From assembly GCF_051414115.1 (NCBI RefSeq), contig NZ_JBLKNZ010000001.1:992001-1056000 (forward strand): a DNA stretch of 64,000 bases, written 5' to 3'. The stretch comes from Halovenus marina (GTDB lineage: Archaea > Halobacteriota > Halobacteria > Halobacteriales > Haloarculaceae). Below are positions 16,611-24,235 of this stretch, piece after piece (position 1 is the stretch's first letter; each line of letters opens with the position of its first letter). The translations under genes and the position numbers were made by a program. The notes under the pieces were generated by a model. That model was not told where the DNA came from. It worked only from the letters and a program-made list of their open reading frames with translations, and searched no databases.

Positions 16611-16618
16611 GTACTAAA
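16611..16618 (-). promoter_or_regulatory. TATA-like box of the rhodanese-MBL operon
   Basis: The minus strand reads CTTTAGTA about 30 bases before the ATG at 16582, the right spacing for a short-leader transcript. Confidence 0.35.
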
Positions 16619-16636
16619 GCGTTTGCATAGTAGTGT

Positions 16637-16652
16637 ACTAATAACACAATAC
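16637..16652 (-). promoter_or_regulatory. Candidate operator GTATTGTGTTATTAGT
   Basis: The element matches 14 of 16 bases of the element at 13031. It sits just upstream of the presumed TATA of the rhodanese-MBL operon and also contains a possible alternative TATA (TTATTAG). Confidence 0.45.
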
Positions 16653-16785
16653 AGCAACTCCAAAATATCCGCTTCGAGAGCTAATCGCGTGTGTTACCGG
16701 TAGGAAATACACTTCTCGGGTACTGTGTGCGCTCCAGTCGTTTGTAGGCGGCACAAGAATCAACAATCTTTTAACGGCCTATGCG

Positions 16786-16799
16786 GTATTGTGTGATAG
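16786..16799 (+). promoter_or_regulatory. Candidate operator GTATTGTGTGATAG at the tusA promoter
   Basis: The element lies between a TATA-like CTTTTAAC (about 16768-16775) and the tusA start, near the expected transcription start. This is a position at which a bound protein would block transcription. Confidence 0.45.
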
Positions 16800-16830
16800 C
16801 TCCAATACAAGACAACGGAGCAGATAATCC

Positions 16831-17076
16831 ATGAGTGCAGACTTCGATATTGCAGAAACGCTCGACGTGAAGGGTGCATCGTGTCCGATGCCGGTCGTGA
16901 AGACGAAAACCACCATCGACGACCTCGACGCTGGTGAGGTGCTCGAGGTGCTCGCGACCGACCCAGGGAGTATGAGTGACATCGATGGCTGGGCGGCAGG
17001 CACGGATGGCGTCGAACTCGTCGACCAGACGGAAGAGAGTGACGTGTACAGACACTACGTGCGGAAGACGGAGTGA
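16831..17076 (+). CDS. TusA-family sulfurtransferase
   Basis: An 81-residue SirA/TusA-fold protein. The catalytic motif is ASCPMPVVKTK with Cys18 followed by Pro, the persulfide-carrying residue in this family. TusA proteins relay sulfane sulfur between donors such as rhodanese or DsrE-type proteins and acceptors in thiolation or oxidation pathways. A short purine-rich GGAG sequence about 12 bases before the ATG may act as ribosome binding site. It is followed directly by the DsrE-like gene (stop at 17076, next ATG at 17079), so the two are cotranscribed. It is divergent from the rhodanese-MBL operon, sharing a 250-base regulatory region. Confidence 0.92.
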   Translation: MSADFDIAETLDVKGASCPMPVVKTKTTIDDLDAGEVLEVLATDPGSMSDIDGWAAGTDGVELVDQTEESDVYRHYVRKTE

Positions 17077-17078
17077 TA

Positions 17079-17651
17079 ATGAGCACGGACACACCAGGCG
17101 CGTCGACAGATGACGCGCCCTCGCGTGCGGAACTCGCGGCACGCGTCGAGGAACTCGAAACCGCGCTCGCCGACGCTACGTCCGAGGACGACACGAAGAA
17201 GATGAGCATCATCGCGACGAAAGGGACACTCGACATGGCGTACCCGCCGCTGATTCTCGCGAGCACGGCGGCCGCATTCGGCTACGAGGTTACCGTCTTT
17301 CACACGTTCTGGGGGCTTGATATCCTCCACGAAGAGCGCTCGACGAATCTCAAGCTTAGCTCCGTCGGCAACCCCAATATGCCCGTTCCGAACGTCGTCG
17401 GCGCGCTCCCCGGCATGGACCGGATGACGACGAAGCTGATGGAGCGGAAAATCGACGACAACGACACGGCGACCATCGAGGAACTCATCGAGACCAGCCT
17501 CGACATGGGCGTGGAGTTTCAGGCCTGCCAGATGACAATCGAGTTGATGGGGTACGACGAAGCGGACTTCTACGACGGCGTCACGACCGGTGTCGGCGCA
17601 GCGACGGCGATTCAGGACCTGGCCGAGGCGGACATTCAACTCCTTATCTGA
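17079..17651 (+). CDS. DsrE/DsrF/DrsH-like (DsrE2) sulfur carrier
   Basis: A 190-residue protein whose residues 40-190 form a DsrE-like domain: KMSIIATKGTLDMAYPPLILASTAAAFGYEVTVFHTFWGL, with a single likely active Cys150 in EFQACQMTIELMGYDEADF. DsrE2-type proteins carry persulfide sulfur together with TusA and rhodanese partners, both encoded next to it. The first ~35 residues are an acidic coiled segment. DsrE2 proteins of bacteria often have membrane-associated segments; here the GYEVTVFHTFWGLDILH stretch is only mildly hydrophobic. The start ATG at 17079 is preferred over the GTG at 17073, which overlaps tusA. Confidence 0.88.
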   Translation: MSTDTPGASTDDAPSRAELAARVEELETALADATSEDDTKKMSIIATKGTLDMAYPPLILASTAAAFGYEVTVFHTFWGLDILHEERSTNLKLSSVGNPNMPVPNVVGALPGMDRMTTKLMERKIDDNDTATIEELIETSLDMGVEFQACQMTIELMGYDEADFYDGVTTGVGAATAIQDLAEADIQLLI

Positions 17652-18008
17652 CCTGTCGGCGTACGCTGTCCGACGATATCTGATCCCAGGACTGTTCGAC
17701 TGTACCCCGAACTCGGCGGCGACGACTCTCCGGTGGACGCCTATTGTCCTGATATATGCCCCGTGCTAGCATTTCTGCTAGTCTCAAAATTAATTCTGAT
17801 ACCAAAAGGTATATACTACGGGCAAAAGTACAACACACTACGGCACCAGTTTGGTGCCGGTACCCCCCCACCCTCAACCCCCACCCCCAATCTACTTTCC
17901 CCCACCGTTTTTGGCGCTGCTCATTCGATAGCGACAGCGTTGCGTTCAGAGCCGACTACTTCTGAGAGAGACAGCAGACATATACCGGACTAGCCGCTGG
18001 ATCTGTCT
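17652..18008 (+). other. 357-base intergenic region with hairpins and a C-run tract
   Basis: No gene is seen. An A/T-rich patch (about 17745-17830) holds a short palindrome ATACC-AAAA-GGTAT (17799-17812). A perfect 8-bp hairpin, CGGCACCA-GTT-TGGTGCCG (17841-17859), follows. Next comes a tract of C runs (17863-17906) that makes several G runs on the minus strand. A TATA-like CATATACC near 17974 probably serves the gene at 18009. Confidence 0.6.
17841..17859 (+). terminator. Possible terminator hairpin after the tusA-dsrE operon
   Basis: An 8-bp perfect stem with a 3-base loop lies about 190 bases after the dsrE-like stop codon. There is no following T run, so a terminator role is uncertain; it could be another RNA or DNA structure. 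Confidence 0.25.
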
Positions 18009-19049
18009 ATGCGACGGCGGGCGTTTCTGGCACTCGGCGGGTCGTGTACGCTGGCAGCCACGGCTGGCTGTCTGGCCAGTGACTCACTGTTCGACTCGAC
18101 GGACGACGGCCATCCGTTCGCGGGCGAGACCGTTCCCGTTCGCGTCGACGACGAGAGCACGACCGACCACGACGTTGCACAGAACGCCCGTGAAGCGCTC
18201 CAATTTTGGGAGACGGAGAGCCAGCGATACGCTGGATTCACGGTCGCGTTCGATCTCACCGACGCCGAGGACGCCCCGTTCGTGATCACGTATCGTGACA
18301 ACCCTTCCGGTTGTGAGTCGGTCGAGGGGTACAGTGCGGAGGTACTCGGCTGTGCGCCGCTGATCGAACCCGGCGATGTCGCGCCGGATCCGGTCGTCGC
18401 CTACGTCGTCGCCGCCGACCGCCCCTTTGGTCAGATTCGTACCACGACAAAACACGAAATTGGGCACGTTCTCGGTCTCAGTCACGACGACGAACCCCGC
18501 GAGATCATGTCCAACCGCCCCGAAGACCGCATCCCGCTGTACGAGGTTCGGATCGCTATCTGGGAGCGCGTTCTCGACGCGAGCGAACTGGCCAGTTCCG
18601 GCCTCGATGCCTTTCGAGCGGGAGTCGATAGCTGGAACGAGCGCGAGTACGAGCGTGCCCGAACTCGCTTCGAGGCGGCGCGTGCGGACTTTCGACAGGC
18701 CAATAGGCAGTTCGCGACGAGCACCGAACAGACCGCGGAATTCGAGAACAATTCCAGCCTCGAAACCGTCGACTTGCCCCGTCTCAGAGAAACGCTCGGC
18801 CATCTCCGGTCGCGCATGGAGACGGCCGTGTCGTTTGCCACACACATGGTCGATGCGAGCACCGCGGTCATCGAGGACGACCCAGCACGGGCGGACACAC
18901 TTCGCCAGCGAGCGAACGAGGACATCGCGACATTTAGCGATTTACCTTCCCCTGAACTGCGGACTGTCGCGGTTTCGCTCGGACTCGTCAGGGGTTTCGA
19001 CCGCGACGAGGACGTAATCGAAGGGGGTGTCGAGGGCGGCGATAGCTGA
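18009..19049 (+). CDS. Tat-exported lipoprotein with metzincin (matrixin-like) protease motif
   Basis: A 346-residue protein. It begins with a twin-arginine lipoprotein signal MRRRAFLALGGSCTLAATAGC, placing a lipid-anchored Cys at residue 21 on the cell surface. A zinc protease motif HEIGHVLGLSH gives ligands H149, H153 and H159 with catalytic E150, followed by IMSNRP, a plausible Met-turn. The C-terminal half (about 200-330) is alpha-helical and charged, with repeat-like segments such as YERARTRFEAARADFRQA. It is probably a membrane-tethered extracellular metalloprotease of haloarchaeal type; the substrate is unknown. It has its own promoter and is convergent with the DR2241-family gene. Confidence 0.82.
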   Translation: MRRRAFLALGGSCTLAATAGCLASDSLFDSTDDGHPFAGETVPVRVDDESTTDHDVAQNAREALQFWETESQRYAGFTVAFDLTDAEDAPFVITYRDNPSGCESVEGYSAEVLGCAPLIEPGDVAPDPVVAYVVAADRPFGQIRTTTKHEIGHVLGLSHDDEPREIMSNRPEDRIPLYEVRIAIWERVLDASELASSGLDAFRAGVDSWNEREYERARTRFEAARADFRQANRQFATSTEQTAEFENNSSLETVDLPRLRETLGHLRSRMETAVSFATHMVDASTAVIEDDPARADTLRQRANEDIATFSDLPSPELRTVAVSLGLVRGFDRDEDVIEGGVEGGDS

Positions 19050-19057
19050 TTGTGGTG

Positions 19058-20167
19058 TTACGTCTCGTCTGGCGACCCATCCTCGGACGGAAGCGACCCG
19101 TCCTCGAATAGCTTCGCTCGCAGATACCGCGCACGATAGCGGTTCGCGCCGTCGTCGAGGTCAGCCTCGCGTATCTCATCTACCCGCCCCTCGGCCACGG
19201 CGTCGATGATCGCTTCGATCTGGTTTTTCTCCGAGAGCGTGAGCTCGAAGGTGAACTCGCGTGTCGATTCGGATTCCAGCACGGTCCACTTTCGCGCCGC
19301 CGCGTTCACCAGCGAACACGGCTCCCGGCAGGGAAACTCCCCCTCGCCCGGGTCGGTTGCTATCGCCTCGTCCTCGTCGTACTCCCACCGACGGCGCTTG
19401 AGACACTGGCTGTCCACACAGCACGCCTCCGTCACCCAGTCGAGGGCCTCCCGCGGGAGTTCTTCGACGAGGTCGTAGATGCCCGTCTGTCGTGCTGCTG
19501 CTTCCCGCCAGTGTGTCACGTCCAGTTTCCCCGTCTGTTCGCGATGCCAGTTTTCGATCGTCGCGGGATAGACGAACCCGACCACCTCGATGAGTTCCTC
19601 GGCCGTCATGTCCGGATAGACCCAGCCAGTCGGGAGCGTCGGGGCCGTCTTGAGCGGTCGATATCGACCATCGTCGTCGTGTTTGACGAGCTGTCTGGCC
19701 CGAAGCGGGTCGTCGTAGCGCTCGAGCGTCTCGGTGTCTGCATCGGCGTCCGCCGCGTTTCTGAGTTCGTATCGCCGCTGTCCGAACTCGTCGGCCCGAG
19801 CGCGGATCAACACTTCACCCCACTCGCGCTCGTTCTGTTCTGTGCTCTCCCTGAGGCGTTCCATGCGCTCTCGGACGTCGTACGCTGACGCCCGTTCGAC
19901 CCAGTGGAGAAAGGCGAGGCGAGCGTCGTCGCTCGTGTCGGCCCCGTACGTGTAGAAATGCCAGTTCAGAACCCACGGGAGGGCGTCCGCGATTACCTCC
20001 CGGAGTGCTTCGGTCGAGAGCCCAGACTGATTCACGCTCGGCGTTTCGAGGTCGTAGCCCGACTCGTCGCGGCGCACGTGGAGTCCGTCGTAGCTGATCC
20101 CGTCATCGGCCCCCGCGAGCAGGTCCTGGACGACGGCATCAGATAGCTTCAGATCAGTCATCTGCAC
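19058..20167 (-). CDS. DR2241-family iron-sulfur protein, CbiX partner
   Basis: A 369-residue protein resembling the DR2241 family, which I recall as carrying a 4Fe-4S cluster and occurring with or fused to CbiX chelatases. The likely cluster ligands are four cysteines spread over residues 250-290: ACCVDSQC, then FPCREPC. It overlaps the upstream CbiX-like gene by 14 bases on the same strand, showing tight coupling. The pair probably inserts cobalt into, or otherwise processes, a sirohydrochlorin-type tetrapyrrole for cobalamin synthesis. The redox cluster could reduce the metal or tetrapyrrole; that role is inference. Confidence 0.75.
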   Translation of the reverse strand: MQMTDLKLSDAVVQDLLAGADDGISYDGLHVRRDESGYDLETPSVNQSGLSTEALREVIADALPWVLNWHFYTYGADTSDDARLAFLHWVERASAYDVRERMERLRESTEQNEREWGEVLIRARADEFGQRRYELRNAADADADTETLERYDDPLRARQLVKHDDDGRYRPLKTAPTLPTGWVYPDMTAEELIEVVGFVYPATIENWHREQTGKLDVTHWREAAARQTGIYDLVEELPREALDWVTEACCVDSQCLKRRRWEYDEDEAIATDPGEGEFPCREPCSLVNAAARKWTVLESESTREFTFELTLSEKNQIEAIIDAVAEGRVDEIREADLDDGANRYRARYLRAKLFEDGSLPSEDGSPDET

Positions 20168-21008
20168 TCGTGTTGATTGGCGCCTTCGGGGACTTCTCTG
20201 CGCCCGCGTCAGTCGCGCGCTCGACGATTACGTCTGCCAGTCGCGGTTCCGTTCCAACCGCGCCGGAGTACCAGATCCGATGACCTTCGACCTCGCCGGG
20301 GACGGGATATCCCTCGCGATAGTCCGCCGTCAGTCCCATGTCCTCGGGGATGTCCTCCTGTGTGTGATAGCCGTCGGCAATAAACAGCGGCACGACGACG
20401 ATGTCCCGCGACTCGAACAGGTCGGTCACGTCGTCGACTTCCGGCGGTTCGTCCATGAAGACCGCCTCGACTTCGCTGAACACCGATCGCTTCCGGATCC
20501 GCTCGACCTGCTTGTAGATTGCCTTCGCGGAGTTTTCGTTTCGCTCCGTCCCGTGTCCGACCACTGCGAGACCGCTCTCGGAGAGGTCGACTCCCTCCGT
20601 GACCGACCGGCCGCGCTCGACGATGACCTCGGCCATCGAGTCGTGCGTTCCGACCGGGCCGCAGTAGGTCACCGTCTTCTCGACGTCCGTCGCCTCGTAG
20701 GTGGCGTAACTCGCGCTCGTCCCGTCCGGCGACCCCCAGTCGGACACGTCCCAGCCGTCGAGTCGCAACTCGCGGGGGATCACCTGTTCGGTGAAGTAGC
20801 CCTCACTGATGAACAGCGGCACGACGTACACCTCGTCGGCTTCGAGCGTCCGCAGCGCCTCGCGGAAACTCGGCTCCTCCTTCCAGAACGCCTCACGCAC
20901 CTCGTCGAAGATGCCCAGCTCCCGGATCCGGTCCGCGTGGTCGTAGGTGGGCGTGCTCGAACTGGCGTTGAGGTGTGAGCCGTGTGCGACGACGAGCAGC
21001 GCTTGCAT
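20154..21008 (-). CDS. CbiX/SirB-like sirohydrochlorin chelatase
   Basis: A 284-residue protein with two CbiX-type halves. The first contains LLVVAHGSHLNASSSTPTYDHADRIRE with the metal and substrate His in AHGSH. The second begins LAVVGHGTERNENSAKAIYKQVERIR. DVYVVPLF-type strands (EVYVVPLFISEGYF and IVVVPLFIADGYH) recur in each half, as in class II chelatases. It would insert Co2+ (or Ni2+/Fe2+) into sirohydrochlorin in the anaerobic cobalamin route. The start at 21008 (MQALLVVAHGSH) is preferred over 21020. It overlaps the DR2241-family gene downstream. No other cob/cbi genes are in view. Confidence 0.82.
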   Translation of the reverse strand: MQALLVVAHGSHLNASSSTPTYDHADRIRELGIFDEVREAFWKEEPSFREALRTLEADEVYVVPLFISEGYFTEQVIPRELRLDGWDVSDWGSPDGTSASYATYEATDVEKTVTYCGPVGTHDSMAEVIVERGRSVTEGVDLSESGLAVVGHGTERNENSAKAIYKQVERIRKRSVFSEVEAVFMDEPPEVDDVTDLFESRDIVVVPLFIADGYHTQEDIPEDMGLTADYREGYPVPGEVEGHRIWYSGAVGTEPRLADVIVERATDAGAEKSPKAPINTSADD

Positions 21009-21072
21009 ACCCGTAGACACGGCTGTCAGGGCTTTATCGTCTTCGCTGTGAGACCAGAACGCTCCGCTTGTT

Positions 21073-22275
21073 TCAGAACGTGCTCAACTCGCCGTCGATG
21101 ACGCGTTTCGTCACGTCGGTCACGCCTGCGAGTTCGTCGTCGATTGCTGCCTCGACATCGCCACGGATGTCTTCGACGTCGACACCGGATTCGGTGACGA
21201 CGTTCGCGTCGGCGATGTGGGGATGGTCGATCGGTTGCCCGATCTGACTCAGAAGTCGCACCTGTAGCTGGCGGATCCCGTCCACGTCCTCGGCGACCGA
21301 GCGGGCGATTTCCGTACTCAGCAGGTTGTATATCTTGCCGATGTGGTTGACCGGATTCTTCCCGGACGTCGCTTCCATGCTCATCGGTCGATTGGGCGTG
21401 ATGAGGCCGTTCGCTCGATTTCCGCGGCCGACGGAGCCGTCGTCGCCCTGCTCGGCGCTCGTTCCCGTCGTCGTCAGATAGATCGACCCCTCGTCGTAGT
21501 CGTCGGCGGTGTTGACGTGGACAGTGACCTCCCTGTCCGTGTACTCGCTCGCGAGGTCGCTCACGTACGAGCGAACGCCTTCGACAGCATCCTTGTAGGC
21601 GTCGAGATCCGCGATGTAGTTGTCGACCATCGCGACGGCGACGGTCACGTCGATGTGGTCGTTCTCGCGTTTGCCCATCACTTTGATGTCCTGACCGACT
21701 TCGGGGTTGTCGACCGCGTACTCCTCGTTGAGCCGTCGTTCGGTGTTGTAGACGATCTGTTCGGTCTCGGTGTGGGGCGCGTGGCCGACCCCGTAGCTGG
21801 TGTCGTTTGCCATCGGCACCGACCCCTCCTCACCGAAGACGGTCTGCAGGTCGCCGCTCCCCTCCCCGAGGCTAACATCCACGATGACGTCGGTCCCGAT
21901 GTCGAGGTGGGGGAACGTCTCGTCGAGGTACTCGCGGGCGGTTTCGAGCGCGACAGTCTCGGCCGGGATCCGCTTGCCATCGTAGGTTTTGGTCGCGCGG
22001 CCGACGATGAGCAGGTAGATGGGCTCGAGCACTTCGCCGCCGCCGAACGCCGGGGCCGCATTGCCAGCGACGAGTTGCGTTTCGTCGGTGTTGAAGTGCA
22101 AGACAGTGTCGAACCGCTCGAGGTAAGTCTGGGCGAGTGCCCGCGAGACTGCCTCCGCGACGCCGTCACAGATCGAATCGGGATGGCCGATCCCCTTTCG
22201 CTCCACTATCTCGACGTGTTCGTCCTCGACAGCCCGGCCGGACGCGGGCTGGACGTGGATGTTCCGCTCGGTCAT
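21073..22275 (-). CDS. mat: Archaeal S-adenosylmethionine synthase
   Basis: A 400-residue archaeal-type methionine adenosyltransferase, at the expected length. Signatures include GIGHPDSICDGVAEAVS near the N-terminus, HFNTDETQLVAGNAAPAFGGG, and NGLITPNRPMSMEATSGKNPVNHIGKIYN. It makes S-adenosylmethionine from methionine and ATP for all methyl transfers and radical SAM chemistry in the cell. The upstream ATG at 22296 adds seven residues not typical of the family. It is divergent from larC, with 129 bases between the starts. Confidence 0.95.
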   Translation of the reverse strand: MTERNIHVQPASGRAVEDEHVEIVERKGIGHPDSICDGVAEAVSRALAQTYLERFDTVLHFNTDETQLVAGNAAPAFGGGEVLEPIYLLIVGRATKTYDGKRIPAETVALETAREYLDETFPHLDIGTDVIVDVSLGEGSGDLQTVFGEEGSVPMANDTSYGVGHAPHTETEQIVYNTERRLNEEYAVDNPEVGQDIKVMGKRENDHIDVTVAVAMVDNYIADLDAYKDAVEGVRSYVSDLASEYTDREVTVHVNTADDYDEGSIYLTTTGTSAEQGDDGSVGRGNRANGLITPNRPMSMEATSGKNPVNHIGKIYNLLSTEIARSVAEDVDGIRQLQVRLLSQIGQPIDHPHIADANVVTESGVDVEDIRGDVEAAIDDELAGVTDVTKRVIDGELSTF

Positions 22276-22404
22276 ATGGCTCTCGTTCGCAACCACTGGG
22301 TCTATACCTTACGGAGTGAGGTGGTCAATTGCTGCCTCAGCGTGTGTTCCGCCACTGCGCTCACAGTCGACAGGGTATTCACTCGCCAGCGTCTGCTACC
22401 ACGC

Positions 22405-23802
22405 ATGCGAACGCTTGCATTCGACGGCCGGATGGGCGCAAGCGGCGACATGCTGCTTTCCGCGCTTCTTGCGGCCGGTGCCGACCCGAACGTTCTCTCG
22501 CCCGTCGAGGATGCACTTTCGCTCCAGTACGTGACGACGCAGGAGATGCGCGCCGGTATCGACGCCACGCGCGTCGAGGTGGTTCGAACTGACGAGCGTG
22601 AGGGCGAGGGGTCAGACGACCACAGTCATGATGACCCCGATGAGCACTCGCACGACCACAGCCATGGTGACCACTCGCACGACCATACTGGCGGGGAACC
22701 CTCACACGACCACAGCGACCATTCCTACGCACACGGTGACCACTCACATGGCCACGACGACCACTCGCACGAGGGCGGTCACTCTCACGACCACACACAT
22801 GCAGAAGGGACCGGCCCGACGCGGAGTCTTCCCGAGGTCATCGAGATAGTCGAGTCGATGCAACTTCCGGGGCCGATCGAACGGCAGGCGACGGCCATCT
22901 TTCGGTTGCTCGCGGAGGCCGAAGCGAGCGTACACGGCACCGACATCGAAGACACCCACTTCCACGAGGTTGGCGCGGACGATGCCATCGCGGACATCGT
23001 CGGGGTCTGTCTGTTGCTCTCGGATCTCGACCCCGACCGCGTGGTGACGACGCCGCTTGCCGCTGGCGACGGCACTGTCGAGATGAGCCACGGCGTCTAT
23101 CCGATTCCAGCCCCCGCCGTGGTCGAACTCGCAGAGCGCGCTGACTGGTCGCTACGGGGCGGCCCCGTCGAGGCCGAACTGCTCACGCCGACCGGCGCGG
23201 CGATCCTTGCAGAGATTGCCGAAGGCGTGGCGGAACTCCCATCGCTCGATGTCGATTCCGTCGGCTACGGGGCCGGAACTGCCTTGTTCGACCGTCACCC
23301 GAACGTCCTTCGCGTACTCTCGGGCACGGCGACGGACGGACTCAGAGCGGAGTCGATCACTGTCCTCGAAACGCACCTCGACGACGCCACACCGGAAGTG
23401 CTCGGCGGGTTGCAGGAGACGCTGCAGGCGGCTGGCGCACTCGACGTTTCAATTGTGCCGCTGACGATGAAAAAGTCCCGGCCCGGCCACCTGATAAAGG
23501 TCGTCGTCGCTCCCGAAGACAGTCGACAGGTCGCGCGGGAACTCGCCCTCGAAACCGGAACGCTGGGCGTCAGAGAACACGGCAACGGTCACCGATTTGT
23601 CGCGGGTCGACACACCGAGACGGTCGCTGTCGACATCGACGGCGACACCTACGATGTCGACGTGAAGGTCGCACAGATGGGCGAGACAGTCTACGACGTG
23701 AGCGCGGAGTACGACGACTGCCGGGCGGTTGCGGCACAGACCGGTCAGCCGACCCGCGCGGTGCGCGACCGGGCGGAGCGGACGTTCCGCGAGGGCGAGT
23801 GA
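22405..23802 (+). CDS. larC: LarC nickel-pincer cofactor insertion protein with His-rich loop
   Basis: A 465-residue LarC (DUF111) protein. It begins MRTLAFDGRMGASGDMLLSALLAAGADP and has DTHFHEVGADDAIADIVG in the middle and LETHLDDATPEVLGG near residue 325. LarC inserts Ni into pyridinium-3,5-bisthiocarboxylate mononucleotide, the cofactor of lactate racemase-type enzymes. A large His/Asp-rich segment (about residues 72-133) is built of HSHDH/HDHSHG repeats and probably stores or delivers nickel. An upstream-extended frame to 21343 is an artefact across the divergent mat gene. LarA, LarB and LarE are not in this window, so the client enzyme must be elsewhere. Confidence 0.92.
   Translation: MRTLAFDGRMGASGDMLLSALLAAGADPNVLSPVEDALSLQYVTTQEMRAGIDATRVEVVRTDEREGEGSDDHSHDDPDEHSHDHSHGDHSHDHTGGEPSHDHSDHSYAHGDHSHGHDDHSHEGGHSHDHTHAEGTGPTRSLPEVIEIVESMQLPGPIERQATAIFRLLAEAEASVHGTDIEDTHFHEVGADDAIADIVGVCLLLSDLDPDRVVTTPLAAGDGTVEMSHGVYPIPAPAVVELAERADWSLRGGPVEAELLTPTGAAILAEIAEGVAELPSLDVDSVGYGAGTALFDRHPNVLRVLSGTATDGLRAESITVLETHLDDATPEVLGGLQETLQAAGALDVSIVPLTMKKSRPGHLIKVVVAPEDSRQVARELALETGTLGVREHGNGHRFVAGRHTETVAVDIDGDTYDVDVKVAQMGETVYDVSAEYDDCRAVAAQTGQPTRAVRDRAERTFREGE
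22618..22803 (+). repeat. His/Asp codon repeat tract within larC
   Basis: Imperfect repetition of CAC/CAT with GAC and AGC codons encodes a HSHDHSHGDHSHDH-like metal-binding segment. It is low in complexity and likely variable in length between strains. Confidence 0.75.
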
Positions 23803-23930
23803 CCCTCACAAATTCGGCCCAGTCATCGGCGGTATCCGTCGTGATAGCTGCCGTCAGAACCGAGAAACGGTAATTTTCGCAGCGTGGGAATTTCGGCTCG
23901 GGTTTAGTGCATAGCCCCCAACGAAAACGT

Positions 23931-24098
23931 ATGGGCCATAGATCTGCAGAGTATTCGCTCAGACCAACGAGCGACGCTGCAACCTCCTGGAAGGAGGCGA
24001 TCGACCGCGCGTGGCAGGACGAACTGTCGCGTTCCGACGAGCAACGCGCGACGCGGGAATCCGAAGAGACAGATAGCTGTCAGGTGGCAAATCCATGA
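23931..24098 (+). CDS. Small hypothetical protein, 55 aa
   Basis: The protein begins MGHRSAEYSLRPTSDAATSWKEAIDRAWQDELSR and is charged, predicted helical, with no membrane segment and one Cys. An upstream in-frame start at 23907 is possible, but the ATG at 23931 is better placed. Its TGA overlaps the ATG of a 30-residue zinc-finger ORF (ATGA), suggesting the two are coexpressed. It is not recognised as a known family. The conserved-looking coupling with a zinc finger is the only functional hint. Confidence 0.5.
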   Translation: MGHRSAEYSLRPTSDAATSWKEAIDRAWQDELSRSDEQRATRESEETDSCQVANP

Positions 24099-24187
24099 CG
24101 CCCGATCGATGCCCGTACTGCGGGGAGTCGATAACGACGCTCCCGCGACACCTCGCGTACTGTTCCGAAGTCGAGGACGACCGATAA
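24095..24187 (+). CDS. 30-aa zinc-finger microprotein
   Basis: MTPDRCPYCGESITTLPRHL... carries C6, C9, H19 and C23, a C-x2-C-x9-H-x3-C arrangement fit for a single zinc ion. It starts inside the stop codon of the upstream 55-residue gene. Such C2HC mini-fingers are common and under-annotated in haloarchaea. The function is unknown; nucleic-acid or protein binding is plausible. It is followed after 48 bases by the DUF5787 gene on the same strand. Confidence 0.55.
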   Translation: MTPDRCPYCGESITTLPRHLAYCSEVEDDR

Positions 24188-24235
24188 TCTCGCCGACGGC
24201 ACAACCTTCAACACCGCGTACCTTCTGTTTCGAGT

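Noticed and set aside
21343..22404. Upstream extension of the larC frame
   Set aside because: The frame is open on the strand opposite mat; the LarC start at 22405 (MRTLAFDGRMGASGD) matches the family.
22618..22803. CRISPR-like repeat array
   Set aside because: The repeats are His/Asp codons inside larC, without uniform spacing or spacers.
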